The notes beneath the pieces were generated by a model. It had not been told where the DNA came from and made no database searches. It saw only the letters and a program-made list of their open reading frames with translations. The position numbers and the translations under genes are program-made. This document shows, in pieces, positions 43,166 through 50,855 of a DNA stretch of 64,000 nt; the first letter of the stretch is position 1, and the number at the start of each line of letters is the position of its first letter. This DNA comes from Azotobacter bryophylli (GTDB lineage Bacteria; Pseudomonadota; Gammaproteobacteria; Pseudomonadales; Pseudomonadaceae), in assembly GCF_042643485.1 (NCBI RefSeq), contig NZ_JBHRSJ010000019.1, positions 71,981 to 135,980 of the forward strand. Reading direction: 5' to 3'.

Positions 43166-43472
43166 GGCGGGGAGGAACAGCCAGGCCCTGGGAGCACTAT
43201 CCAATCCGATAGCGCAATCCTTGAGAACGGATGAAATTCCACTCATTTACATGGAAGAGTTCGAGCAGCTGGAATAATGACGAATGCGAACCCGGTCACA
43301 TATTCAGCCGTCGGGATTTCCGTCCATGGTGTATAACTCCCCGAAAGTGTTTCGCTTCCTCATCGCCCAGCCTGAAAAGAGAGCGAAGCCCCAGACAAGG
43401 GAATGTTATGCAGCAGATGGTGTATTGGGGTACGCCATTTTGTGTCGCATAGTAGTTATAGACTGGTGGACC
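43166..43472. other. Start of the lower-GC accessory segment, no clear gene
   Basis: About 300 bases of clearly lower GC than the flanks. Short frames exist (one spans 43231-43452) but none has a convincing ribosome binding site or recognisable protein. It is probably remnant or regulatory DNA at the boundary of the insert. Confidence 0.4.
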
Positions 43473-43607
43473 ATGGAAGAAATCGTCTCACTTGTAGCCC
43501 GTTTTATAGGCGATGTAGTTTTAGAGTTCGTCATTGGCAAGTTATTTTTCTGTTTGCCCAAATTGTCATGCTGTCATCCATTCGCGCAACCCTCCATATC
43601 CCATTAG
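43473..43607 (+). CDS. Possible small membrane protein fragment
   Basis: A 44-residue frame starting ATG at 43473 with the amphipathic/hydrophobic run MEEIVSLVARFIGDVVLEFV followed by IGKLFFCLPK. This resembles the N-termini of small one-membrane-helix proteins common in accessory DNA. The C-terminal part (HPFAQPSISH) looks truncated or out of frame, and the frame also extends upstream to 43284 without a start signal. It may be a decayed gene. Confidence 0.35.
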   Translation: MEEIVSLVARFIGDVVLEFVIGKLFFCLPKLSCCHPFAQPSISH

Positions 43608-43635
43608 TGAGGTCAAGCGTATGGTGATCGGTGAA

Positions 43636-43716
43636 ACCTAACATTCTGCTCAACACAGTTGCCTTCGGCACCGCATGAGCTTGAGATAGAGCAATTTCCC
43701 AACATGGAAGTTAGCC
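43636..43716 (+). repeat. attC-like site 1
   Basis: Left end ACCTAAC (43636-43642) fits the integron RYYYAAC core, and right end GTTAGCC (43710-43716) fits the core site except at one purine. The 81 bases between have weak internal pairing. The right end abuts the ATG of the next gene. Confidence 0.45.
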
Positions 43717-44004
43717 ATGAAACAAAGTCAATCCGAAAATAAAACCGAAGCGACCTTGGGCTTCGCCGCAAAATTCTTCCTAAAGCTGCTTGGCCTGATG
43801 ATTCTGTTCAGCATAGTCCCGCTGCTATTCGTCAACCTTCCGCTCGGAATGTTTCTTGCGAACTTCGGCAAGTTGTACATTCCGCTCATTCTTTTTTCGA
43901 ATCTGTTGGCGATTTTTCTCTCCGGAGCATTCGCGGCAAAGTTGCTCTTTGCCTGGGGCGTAAATGGCTGCGTATTCAAAATTAGAAAGGAAGGCGAAGA
44001 GTAG
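43717..44004 (+). CDS. Small membrane protein of unknown function
   Basis: A 95-residue protein with two or three hydrophobic segments (FFLKLLGLMILFSIVPLLFV; LYIPLILFSNLLAIFLSGAFAA) and a charged C-terminus (RKEGEE). GGAAG lies upstream of the ATG. GC content is much lower than in the chromosome, with codons such as AAA, ATT and TTC unusual for this genome, suggesting recent acquisition. It directly follows an attC-like end and precedes another, as a cassette gene would. No family recognised. Confidence 0.6.
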   Translation: MKQSQSENKTEATLGFAAKFFLKLLGLMILFSIVPLLFVNLPLGMFLANFGKLYIPLILFSNLLAIFLSGAFAAKLLFAWGVNGCVFKIRKEGEE

Positions 44005-44005
44005 C

Positions 44006-44111
44006 TTCCAACAATTCGATCAAGTTGTTCGCCCGTTCACTGGGGTAGCCGAAAATTTGCCTGTGGCCGCTCTTTGGCTCAGACATGAGAGACAGAACTG
44101 AAGAGTTAGTG
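44006..44111 (+). repeat. attC-like site 2
   Basis: Left half CCAACAATTCGATCAAG (44008-44024) is almost identical to the common attC start TAACAATTCGTTCAAG. The right end is GTTAGTG (44105-44111), preceded by AACTGAAGA, a weakened version of the expected CTTGAT-CG. The site lies just past the stop of the small membrane protein. Confidence 0.5.
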
Positions 44112-44116
44112 AGCTA

Positions 44117-44401
44117 TTGAAGAAGCTAATAATTTGCGCGCTGCTTGCATTTGCCGGCTGGAGTTACTACCAGAAGAACGTCGCCCCAACACAGACAGGA
44201 CTTCGAAGCGAACCTCAATCGTTCAAGACGCCTGCAGTTGCAATTGCACAGCCAACACAGCATTTTTCATGCGACGGCCGGCAACATTGCAGCCAAATGC
44301 ATTCAAGAGCGGAAGCCGAGTATTTTCTAAGGAACTGCCCCAACACCAAAATGGACGGTGACCGTGATGGAGTCCCTTGCGAAAACGACTCCAGGTTTTA
44401 A
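44117..44401 (+). CDS. Excalibur calcium-binding domain protein
   Basis: A 94-residue exported protein with a TTG start. An N-terminal hydrophobic anchor (KKLIICALLAFAGWSYY) is followed by a linker and the C-terminal Excalibur domain: FSCDGRQHCSQMHSRAEAEYFL, then NTKMDGDRDGVPCEN with the Ca2+-binding DxDxDG loop and paired cysteines. This family often sits with cold-shock or nuclease proteins. It begins five bases after the attC-like site 2 right end and is followed at once by attC-like site 3, so it is cassette-like. GC is low compared with flanks. Confidence 0.75.
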   Translation: MKKLIICALLAFAGWSYYQKNVAPTQTGLRSEPQSFKTPAVAIAQPTQHFSCDGRQHCSQMHSRAEAEYFLRNCPNTKMDGDRDGVPCENDSRF

Positions 44402-44402
44402 G

Positions 44403-44475
44403 GGGTAACCATGCAGCACGCTTCTGACAACACGCTTGGCTTCGACCACTTCGTCAGCCAACTTGATCGTTAGCC
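44403..44475 (+). repeat. attC-like site 3
   Basis: Runs from GGGTAAC (44403-44409) to CAACTTGATCGTTAGCC (44459-44475). The right part, CTTGATCGTTAGCC, is the classical attC right half, and CTTGGCT...AGCCAACTT forms an internal stem. CAACTTGATCG is the exact reverse complement of CGATCAAGTTG in site 2. Confidence 0.6.
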
Positions 44476-44479
44476 GCTT

Positions 44480-44961
44480 ATGTCCCTCACGATTATCGTC
44501 AGCGGCGGACAAACGGGAGTCGACCGGGCGGCTCTGGATGCCGCTCTGGATGCAGGTTCCCATGCGGTGGATGGTGCCCCCAAGGGCGTATCGCGGCCGA
44601 CGGTGTGCTGCCTGCTCGTTACCCCTTGAGCGAGCTTTCAGGTGCAAGCTATCGGCAAAGAACCATCCGCAACATCACCGACACCCAGGGGACGGCGATC
44701 ATCTACTTCGAACACCCGGCAGGAGGAACCGAACTCGCCCTCGCCGAGTGCATACGGCGCCACAAGCCCTACCGCCTGATAGACGGGCGGGAGATATCCC
44801 CCGCCAGGGCATCCCAGTTGTTGCATTCATTCGTGTGCTCGCAGGGCATAACGAGCTTGAATGTCGCCGGCCCCAGCCATGAACGCGAGCCTCAGGCCTA
44901 TGCCTTCGCCTACGAGGCGATTAGCGGCCTGCTTCGCCACTACCGCAACACAGCTTTCTGA
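44480..44961 (+). pseudogene. Putative molybdenum carrier (pMoCo/YpsA-like), frameshifted
   Basis: The N-terminus MSLTIIVSGGQTGVDRAALD (from ATG 44480) and the rest, GWCPQGRIAADGVLPARYPL onward to AGPSHEREPQAYAFAYEAI, belong to the family of predicted molybdenum cofactor carrier proteins (Rossmann-like nucleotide-binding fold). The two halves are in different frames. The break is at 44561-44570 (CATGCGGTGG), where one extra G would restore HAGGWCPQG. The upstream frame stops after VCCLLVTP. It is a one-base deletion or a sequencing error. It lies between attC-like sites 3 and 4, so it is the third cassette. Confidence 0.7.
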
Positions 44962-44971
44962 AAAAGCCCGA

Positions 44972-45024
44972 CTCCAACCCGCGGCGCTTGTTGATACCCT
45001 TCGTGCTTCAGCGCCGCGTTAGCC
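44972..45024 (+). repeat. attC-like site 4
   Basis: The short 53-base site starts CTCCAACCCGCGGCGCT and ends AGCGCCGCGTTAGCC. GCGGCGCT and AGCGCCGC pair perfectly over 8 bp, giving the folded structure expected of an attC. The right end GTTAGCC is identical to those of sites 1 and 3. Confidence 0.65.
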
Positions 45025-45097
45025 CGATGGACAGATCACCTTCGAGTCCATTCCGTCGGCATCGCGGCGATAGCAGACCCGATTCCGGAATACATCC

Positions 45098-45430
45098 ATG
45101 AAGAACTGGCTTTTTCTCTTCGTCGCGATCTTCGCCGAGGTCATCGCGACTTCGTCCCTCAAGGCCAGCGCGGGCTTTTCCAGACTGGGACCGTCGCTGC
45201 TGGCCGTGGCGGGGTACGGGGTCGCCTTCTATTGCCTGTCGCTCACGCTGCGCACCATTCCCGTGGGAGTCGCCTATGCCATCTGGTCGGGGGTGGGGAT
45301 CGTCCTGGTCACGCTCATCGCCTGGCTGATCTTCGGACAGAAGCTGGATCTGCCGGCCGTGGCGGGCATGGCGCTGATCATCGCCGGGGTGGTGGTGTTG
45401 AACCTCTTTTCCAAGTCGGCGGTGCATTAG
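45098..45430 (+). CDS. Small multidrug resistance (SMR) efflux protein
   Basis: A 110-residue protein with four hydrophobic helices. MKNWLFLFVAIFAEVIATSSLKAS contains the conserved membrane Glu (AEVIATS) used for drug/proton exchange. YAIWSGVGIVLVTLIAWLIFGQKLD is the fourth-helix region typical of EmrE/Qac/Sug-type SMR pumps. It begins 73 bases after attC-like site 4. SMR genes are frequent integron cassettes, though its GC is closer to the chromosome than the three preceding genes. Substrate (quaternary ammonium or guanidinium) is not determined. Confidence 0.85.
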   Translation: MKNWLFLFVAIFAEVIATSSLKASAGFSRLGPSLLAVAGYGVAFYCLSLTLRTIPVGVAYAIWSGVGIVLVTLIAWLIFGQKLDLPAVAGMALIIAGVVVLNLFSKSAVH

Positions 45431-45461
45431 TGGTCTGACACGCGGGAGCGGTCAGGAGGCC

Positions 45462-45508
45462 CCCGATCGTCCAGCCGCCCCTGCCGGCGTGCGACAAGCA
45501 CGATCGGG
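45462..45508 (+). terminator. Inverted repeat downstream of SMR gene
   Basis: CCCGATCGT (45462-45470) pairs with ACGATCGGG (45500-45508), 31 bases past the SMR stop. No T-tract follows; it may be a terminator or remnant recombination-site structure. Confidence 0.35.
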
Positions 45509-45559
45509 CGGTGGCGTTGTCCTATGGAGCGAAGCGCATCAACCAGAAGGAGATGGACG

Positions 45560-47443
45560 ATGAGCGACACGCCGACAAGCCCGGCCCAGGCCGATCCGGT
45601 TCAGCAGAAGAGGCGCGGCATCGCGATCGCCTGCCAGGGCGGCGGTGCCCAGGCGGCTTATGCGGCGGGGGCCGCCGGCGTGCTGCTGGAGAGGCTGCTC
45701 GCTACCGGGCCGGACGACGAGCCGCTGCGCTGGCTGGGTATCAGCGGCACTTCCGGCGGCGCCCTTTCGGCGCTCGTCGCCTGGTACGGGGCTCTGTTCA
45801 GGAGTCCGGAGGCGGCCCGGACATCGCTCCGGCAGCTCTGGCAGGAGAACTCCGCGCAACGTCCCGGCGAGGTCTGGTGGAACGCCCTCGGCGTCTGGAT
45901 CCTCGACAGTTTCCCCTTCGATATCCAGCTCAATCCCTACATGGCCCCGCTGAAGCAGCTCAACCAGGGGCTGACCCGGGTATGGCCGCTGGCCGCCGGT
46001 CTCGCCCAGCCGCTGGCCGCGAGCATCCGGCCCGATTATTTCCGCATCGATGCGCTGGCCGCCCGCTTCGTCGATTTCGCGCAGATCGCGGCGCTGGGGC
46101 AATTCCTGAGCGTCGCCGACACCATCGGCGCCTGGCAGGCGCTGGGCTACCGGGACGAGCTGCTGCAAGGCCACGGCCTGCAGGAGGACGGCACGCCGCT
46201 GCCGCCCCGGCAGGGGCTGCCGGCGACGCTCCGCTGCTATCTGGCGGCGCGAAAGGTTCTCGCCGAGGTCGCTGCCAGGCACCCGAAGGGGCTTCTGGCG
46301 CAAGCGTTGGCGCAGCACTGGACGCCGGCGGTCGAGCGGGACGTGGCGGAGATCGAGCGGCTTGCCGATCAACAGAAGCGCGAGTTCGACGAGGAGGAGC
46401 TGGAGCGGATCCGGATTCGCGTGGCCGCGCTGAGGGACGCCTTGCCGCTGCTCCTGCTGGGCGCGGCGGACGTCGGGACCGGCGAGTTCGTCGCCTTCAA
46501 CTCCCGGCGCGCGCCCGAGCGGCGCGGTATCAGTCTGGAGGCCGTGCGCGCCTCGGCGGCGGTGCCCTGGATCTTCCAGGGGGTCGAGATTCCCGATGCC
46601 GATCCGCCCCATGAATCGCACGTCTACTGGGACGGGCTCTTCTCGCAGAACCCGCCGATCGCGGATTTCTTCGCCGGCGTCGATCCCGAGGACAAGCCCG
46701 ACGAGATCTGGATCGTGCAGGTCAACCCGCAGCGCTGCGATACCAAGGATCTGGACAAGCGCCTCTGGGACCGGCGCAACGAGCTGTCCGGGAACCTCTC
46801 GCTGAATCAGGAAGTCGCCTCGGCCGCGGCGGTCAACGCGCGGATCGACGGCGACGGCCGCGGGGGCGACAAGCGGGTGCAGATCCTGCGCGTGGCCATG
46901 GACAGCAGGCGAGTCGAGCGCGAACTGGGCCGGCCGCTCGGCCCGTCCTCGAAGCTCGACCGCTCCGTCGCCCTGATGGATGCGCTGTTCGAGCACGGCC
47001 AGGATCAGGCCCGGGCCTTCCTGCCGGTGCGCGATCTGCTGGAGGTCTCCTGGAATCGGCCGGGCTCTGCGACGCAGTTGCCCACGCCGATCGGGGGCCT
47101 GCCCGCCGACGGCATCGAGGGCCTGCGCCGCACCTTCGGCGAGGAGCTGCGCTTCCAGGTCGCCGACATGACGATCGAGAAGCTCGATAAGCCCGAGGAG
47201 CGGCAGCGTGTGCCGGGCGGCAAACCCTTCGAGGAAGAGGTCCTGCGCGTCCGGATCAGCTGGTACTGCAACGTCCGCGGCGACGGAGACCGGCGCGGCA
47301 GGCTCCAGGGCATCGCCGTGCTGGCGCTGGATTCGTCCGACCGGGTGATCGGGGCGCGGATGACCAACATCGCGCTCTCGCGGCCGGATATCGCCGCTTC
47401 CAGACACGCGGCGGTGCGGACCCTGCCTAGAACCGTGGCCTAA
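45560..47443 (+). CDS. Large patatin-like phospholipase
   Basis: A 627-residue patatin-family lipid acyl hydrolase. The oxyanion motif CQGGGAQAAYAAGAA, the nucleophile elbow GISGTSGGALSA (catalytic Ser) and the Asp of the dyad in VYWDGLFSQNPP identify an active enzyme. Helical segments separate the two (about 110-330). The start at 45560 follows AAGGAG; the frame opens 12 codons earlier. There is no signal peptide, so it is cytoplasmic or delivered by another route. About 200 C-terminal residues (from PLGPSSKLDRSVALM) are of unknown fold. A lectin-like gene follows after 28 bases and is probably co-transcribed. Confidence 0.82.
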   Translation: MSDTPTSPAQADPVQQKRRGIAIACQGGGAQAAYAAGAAGVLLERLLATGPDDEPLRWLGISGTSGGALSALVAWYGALFRSPEAARTSLRQLWQENSAQRPGEVWWNALGVWILDSFPFDIQLNPYMAPLKQLNQGLTRVWPLAAGLAQPLAASIRPDYFRIDALAARFVDFAQIAALGQFLSVADTIGAWQALGYRDELLQGHGLQEDGTPLPPRQGLPATLRCYLAARKVLAEVAARHPKGLLAQALAQHWTPAVERDVAEIERLADQQKREFDEEELERIRIRVAALRDALPLLLLGAADVGTGEFVAFNSRRAPERRGISLEAVRASAAVPWIFQGVEIPDADPPHESHVYWDGLFSQNPPIADFFAGVDPEDKPDEIWIVQVNPQRCDTKDLDKRLWDRRNELSGNLSLNQEVASAAAVNARIDGDGRGGDKRVQILRVAMDSRRVERELGRPLGPSSKLDRSVALMDALFEHGQDQARAFLPVRDLLEVSWNRPGSATQLPTPIGGLPADGIEGLRRTFGEELRFQVADMTIEKLDKPEERQRVPGGKPFEEEVLRVRISWYCNVRGDGDRRGRLQGIAVLALDSSDRVIGARMTNIALSRPDIAASRHAAVRTLPRTVA

Positions 47444-47471
47444 ACCGTTCCGATTCGACCGGGAGACGCCC

Positions 47472-47894
47472 ATGCGCCAACTGGACCCCAGCGAAACCAG
47501 CCGCCCGGTCGAGGTGGACCCCCGCGACCTGTATTGCCCGAGCGGCATCGAGATCACGCCCGGTGCGCGCTATCGCTTCGATGCCAGCGGCCAATGGAAG
47601 GACGGCTGGATCGCCTGCAGCCCGGACGGCTGGCCGGGCTGGCTGCTGGAGGGCTGGAACCGCCTGCCCTGGCGGCGGGTGTTCCTGCTCTGCGGCAGCG
47701 TGGGCAAGGACCTGCGGCACGCCTTCCCGGTCGGTTCGGAAGGCGAGTGGAGCGCCCCGGCGGAGGCCGCGCAGTGGGCGGATCGTCAGCTCTACTTCTT
47801 CGCCAACGACTGGCCGGGCCGCTACGACAACAACCATCCGCTGGGCCCGGAGGAAGGCGGGCCGGTGCGGGTGGTGGTCACGCGACTTTGCTGA
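47472..47894 (+). CDS. Small protein with lectin-like (PA-IL/LecA-type) fold features
   Basis: A 140-residue protein without signal peptide. ITPGARYRFDASGQWKDGWIACSPDGWPG followed later by LYFFANDWPGRYDNNHPLG and PVRVVVTRLC resembles the beta-sandwich of Pseudomonas LecA-like lectins, whose Ca2+/galactose site lies in the ND...YxNN segment. This is a motif-level resemblance and I am not certain. It lies 28 bases after the patatin gene in the same direction, so the two may function together as a phospholipase with a sugar- or membrane-binding partner. Confidence 0.6.
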   Translation: MRQLDPSETSRPVEVDPRDLYCPSGIEITPGARYRFDASGQWKDGWIACSPDGWPGWLLEGWNRLPWRRVFLLCGSVGKDLRHAFPVGSEGEWSAPAEAAQWADRQLYFFANDWPGRYDNNHPLGPEEGGPVRVVVTRLC

Positions 47895-47921
47895 GACCTC
47901 CGGCGGGCCCGGCCGGCGTCC

Positions 47922-48962
47922 TCACGGCTCCGGCCGGGTCGTGGCGGTCACGCTCGGCGGCAGCACCGGGTAGGTGATCTTCGGCTGGTCGCCGGTCAGG
48001 CTGCCGAGAAAGGCGGTGATCCTGTCGATCTCGCTGTCGTTGAGTTTCGCCCCGAGCTGGCTGGTGCCCATCACCGCGACGGCCTGGCGCAGGTCCCAGG
48101 ACTTGCCGGTGTGGAAGTAGGGGCGGGTGAGGGCGATGTTGCGCAGGGTCGGCACCTTGAACACGTATTTGTCGCTCGGCGTGTTGGTCACGGCGAAGCG
48201 GCCCTTGTCCTCCGGCGGGAGGAACTCGGCGCCCGGCTTCTCCACCACCCCGAACGGCATGTACATGCCGCCGCCGACGTTGATCCCGTTGTGGCAGGCC
48301 GAGCAGCCCTTGTCCAGGAACAGCGTCAGCCCATCCTTCTGTTCGGCGGTGAGGGCGTTGGCGTCGCCCTGCAGGAAGCGGTCGAAGGGCGCGTTGGGGG
48401 TGATCAGGGTCGCCTCGAACACGGCGATCGCCTTCTGCGCGTTGGCCAGGGACAGCGGGTCCTTGTCGTTCGGGAAGGCCTTCTTGAAGGCGTCGACGTA
48501 GCCGGGGATGCCCTGCAGCTGCTCGACGACGTGGGCCTTGGCCGAGGCCATTTCCACGGGGTTGACCAGGGGGCCGCCGGCCTGTTCCTCCAGGTCCTTG
48601 GCGCGACCGTCCCAGAACTGCGCGGTGTTGAACACGGCGTTGAGCACGGTGGGCGAGTTGCGTGCGCCGTGCTGCCAGTGGTGGCCGATGGAGGTGGAAT
48701 GCTCGTCGGCGCCGCCGCGGCCGAGGTCGTGGCAGGAGTTGCAGCTGATCGCGTGGCTGGCGGACAGGCGCGGGTCGAAATAGAGCATCTTGCCCAGCTC
48801 GACCTTCTCCGGCGAGGCCGGGTTGCCGGGTAGCGCCGGCGCTTCGGCCGGGATCGGCTTGAACTGTTGCCTGGCCCGCTCGAGCAGGTCGGTCTGGGCG
48901 AATCCTTGGCCGGCACCGAACAGGCCTAGGATGCCGAAAGCGATCAGGGGGTAACGGAGCAC
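47922..48962 (-). CDS. ccpA: Di-haem cytochrome c peroxidase
   Basis: A 346-residue periplasmic peroxidase that reduces H2O2 with electrons from cytochrome c. The start is GTG at 48960-48962, 8 bases after AAGGAAGAGG. A signal peptide follows (LIAFGILGLFGAGQGFAQ). Two haem sites are present: CNSCH in the N-terminal domain and CSACHN in the C-terminal domain. The mature start (QFKPIPAEAP) and FDPRLSASHAIS are typical. The stop lies 27 bases from the convergent lectin-like gene. Some relatives are FNR/Anr-controlled, but no such box is evident here. Confidence 0.9.
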   Translation of the reverse strand: MLRYPLIAFGILGLFGAGQGFAQTDLLERARQQFKPIPAEAPALPGNPASPEKVELGKMLYFDPRLSASHAISCNSCHDLGRGGADEHSTSIGHHWQHGARNSPTVLNAVFNTAQFWDGRAKDLEEQAGGPLVNPVEMASAKAHVVEQLQGIPGYVDAFKKAFPNDKDPLSLANAQKAIAVFEATLITPNAPFDRFLQGDANALTAEQKDGLTLFLDKGCSACHNGINVGGGMYMPFGVVEKPGAEFLPPEDKGRFAVTNTPSDKYVFKVPTLRNIALTRPYFHTGKSWDLRQAVAVMGTSQLGAKLNDSEIDRITAFLGSLTGDQPKITYPVLPPSVTATTRPEP

Positions 48963-49306
48963 GACTGTATCCTCTTCCTTGTGGATGTACCGGTGGGGGA
49001 AGCGGTTCTTCCCGCGGGCCGGACGTCGCTCTGCCGGCGACGATGCTGCATATGATCGTCGCGATGCCGGCCGCGTTCCTCGGCGTGCCGATTTCCGCTG
49101 CCAAGCGACGTTCTTTCGCATAACACAGGGGATTTTGAGCCGTTAAACGCGGCATCCCCCGGGCGAGCGGCTCATTACACTGTGCCATCCGGCGAGCACC
49201 GGGGGAGCGGGGCGGTCCCTGCGGCGCAACGAGTCGACGCGGACTCGGTGATGTATCGAACTCTGACAACGCCACTGCATGGCGGCAGCAATACAAGGGT
49301 TGAACG
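48963..49306. other. Intergenic between divergent peroxidase and membrane-anchored gene
   Basis: 344 bases with no convincing gene. It contains the short inverted repeat CGAGTC...GACTCG (about 49229-49246). No FNR, OxyR or sigma-54 site could be recognised; promoters for both flanking genes must lie here. Confidence 0.4.
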
Positions 49307-49780
49307 ATGTCTATTGGCGTGGGCGCGGGTGAGGTCATGGGGGGCGTGGCCTTGATCCTTTCTGGTTACGCGATATGGAAGACGTCCCGGCTGGAAAAGC
49401 AGCACCAGGCTCTGAGGCGGAGCCAGGAGCGGATGGATCATTTCCTGGAGGAGAAGGAGACCGAGCGGCTCCTGCTGGAGAGCAAGGCCGATCTGGGGGC
49501 GGAGTTCGTCAAGGACGAAGGCAAGAAGCCCTGCCTGCGCATCTGGAACAAGGGCAAGGGCCAGGCCAGGAACGTCCGGATCGAATTCCCCGAAGGCAAC
49601 AGCTTCATCGTCCAGGCCGAGGTCGACCAGATCTTCCCCCTGGAAACCCTGAACTCCCTGCAGTCCGTGGAGATCAGCGCGGTGACCCACATGGTGGTCA
49701 AGCGCAAGAACGTCGTCCGGCTGCTCTGGTCCGACAATGCCAGCGAGCACAACGAGAAGTTCGATTACCCGATAGCCTGA
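49307..49780 (+). CDS. Membrane-anchored coiled-coil protein, unknown
   Basis: A 157-residue protein. One N-terminal membrane segment (AGEVMGGVALILSGYAIWK) is followed by a coiled-coil (RLEKQHQALRRSQERMDHFLEEKETERLLLESKADL), then a beta-rich domain (GKKPCLRIWNKGKGQARNVRIEFPE, VEISAVTHMVVKRKNVVRLLWSD). No family recognised. It is lower in GC than neighbours but has a typical start. It is the last gene of the accessory block before thrB. Confidence 0.6.
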   Translation: MSIGVGAGEVMGGVALILSGYAIWKTSRLEKQHQALRRSQERMDHFLEEKETERLLLESKADLGAEFVKDEGKKPCLRIWNKGKGQARNVRIEFPEGNSFIVQAEVDQIFPLETLNSLQSVEISAVTHMVVKRKNVVRLLWSDNASEHNEKFDYPIA

Positions 49781-49834
49781 GGGCGGCTGCTTCCGGTGTT
49801 CTAGGGGGCGAGCGGGTGGGGGAGGCTTTTCGGG

Positions 49835-49855
49835 CCGGTCCCGTTGCGGGACCGG
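49835..49855 (-). terminator. Hairpin downstream of thrB
   Basis: CCGGTCCCG-TTG-CGGGACCGG (49835-49855) is a perfect 9-bp stem. A second stem, GGCGGGCG...CGCCCGCC, follows at about 49861-49881. They lie between the converging ends of the 49307 gene and thrB and may serve both. Confidence 0.5.
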
Positions 49856-49889
49856 AGAGCGGGCGGGCGAAGCCGCGCCCGCCGGGGGC

Positions 49890-50840
49890 TCAGAGGGCGA
49901 AGGGCAGCGCGATCTGCACGTGCTTGCGGGCCAGCAGGCGCTGGTGGAAGACCTCCGGGTCGTGGATCAGCACTTCCTGGCCGGCGAAGGCCTGGGCGGC
50001 GATCAGGCGGGAGAGCCAGAAACGCAGGCAGGCGACCCGCAGCATGATCGGCCACAGCTCGGCTTCGGCGGCGTGGAACGGCCGCAGGCTGGCGTAGGCG
50101 GCCAGCAGGGCCTGGGTCAGGTGCGCGTCGAGCTGGCCGTCCGCCTTGGAGCACCAGTCGTTCACGGCGATCGCCAGGTCGTAGAGCATCGGACCCGAGC
50201 AGGCGTTGTAGAAGTCGATCACGCCGGTCAGGTGCGGGCCGTCGAACAGCGCGTTGTCGCGGAACAGGTCGGCGTGCAGGTTGGCGGCCGGCAGGTCGAG
50301 CAGGCGTGCCTTGTACTTGGCGACCTCGGCCAGGGCGTCGCGCAGCAGCGGCAGCTGCTCGTCGGGCAGCAGCAGGGCCACGTCAGGGCCCTTGTCCAGC
50401 ATCCAGTCCAGGCCGCGGTCGCTGCGGCGGATCAGCGGCTTGTCGTGGGTCGCCAGGTGCAGGCGGGCCAGCAGCTTGCCGACCTCGGTGCAGTGGTGCG
50501 GGTTGGGTTCCTGCACATGCTTGCCGGGCAGGCGCGGCTGCAGCAGGGCCGGCTTCTCCGCCAGCTTGCGCAGGGCCTTGCCGTCGGTGGTGCGCAGGGC
50601 ATAGGGAACCGGCAGGTCGGCGGCGTGCAGCACGTCGAGCAGCTGGATGAAGAACGGCAGATCGTCCGCCGAGCCGCGTTCGACCAGGGTCAGGACGAAT
50701 TCGCCCTGTTCCAGGCTGACGAAGAAATTGCTGTTCTCGCTGCCTTCGGCGATGCCCTGGAAGTCGAGCAGGCGGCCGAGTCCGTAGGGCTCGACGAAGG
50801 CTTCCAGTTCGTGGCGTTCGAGGGGGGTGAAAACCGACAT
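49890..50840 (-). CDS. thrB: Homoserine kinase
   Basis: A 316-residue homoserine kinase of the choline-kinase-like (type II) fold used by Pseudomonas, which phosphorylates homoserine in threonine synthesis. MSVFTPLERHELEAFVEPYG starts the protein. GIAEGSENSNFFV is the nucleotide-binding region, NLHADLFRDNALF the catalytic Asp/Asn loop and GVIDFYNACSGP the metal-binding Asp. As in P. aeruginosa, a DUF2782 gene and polA are its upstream neighbours. nrdJb, normally on its other side, is 6.7 kb away beyond the accessory block. Confidence 0.94.
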   Translation of the reverse strand: MSVFTPLERHELEAFVEPYGLGRLLDFQGIAEGSENSNFFVSLEQGEFVLTLVERGSADDLPFFIQLLDVLHAADLPVPYALRTTDGKALRKLAEKPALLQPRLPGKHVQEPNPHHCTEVGKLLARLHLATHDKPLIRRSDRGLDWMLDKGPDVALLLPDEQLPLLRDALAEVAKYKARLLDLPAANLHADLFRDNALFDGPHLTGVIDFYNACSGPMLYDLAIAVNDWCSKADGQLDAHLTQALLAAYASLRPFHAAEAELWPIMLRVACLRFWLSRLIAAQAFAGQEVLIHDPEVFHQRLLARKHVQIALPFAL

Positions 50841-50855
50841 GTCAGAGACGCTCGC

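Noticed and set aside
43231..43452. Small protein-coding frame in low-GC DNA
   Set aside because: No ribosome binding site, no homologous-looking segment, and unusual residue composition.
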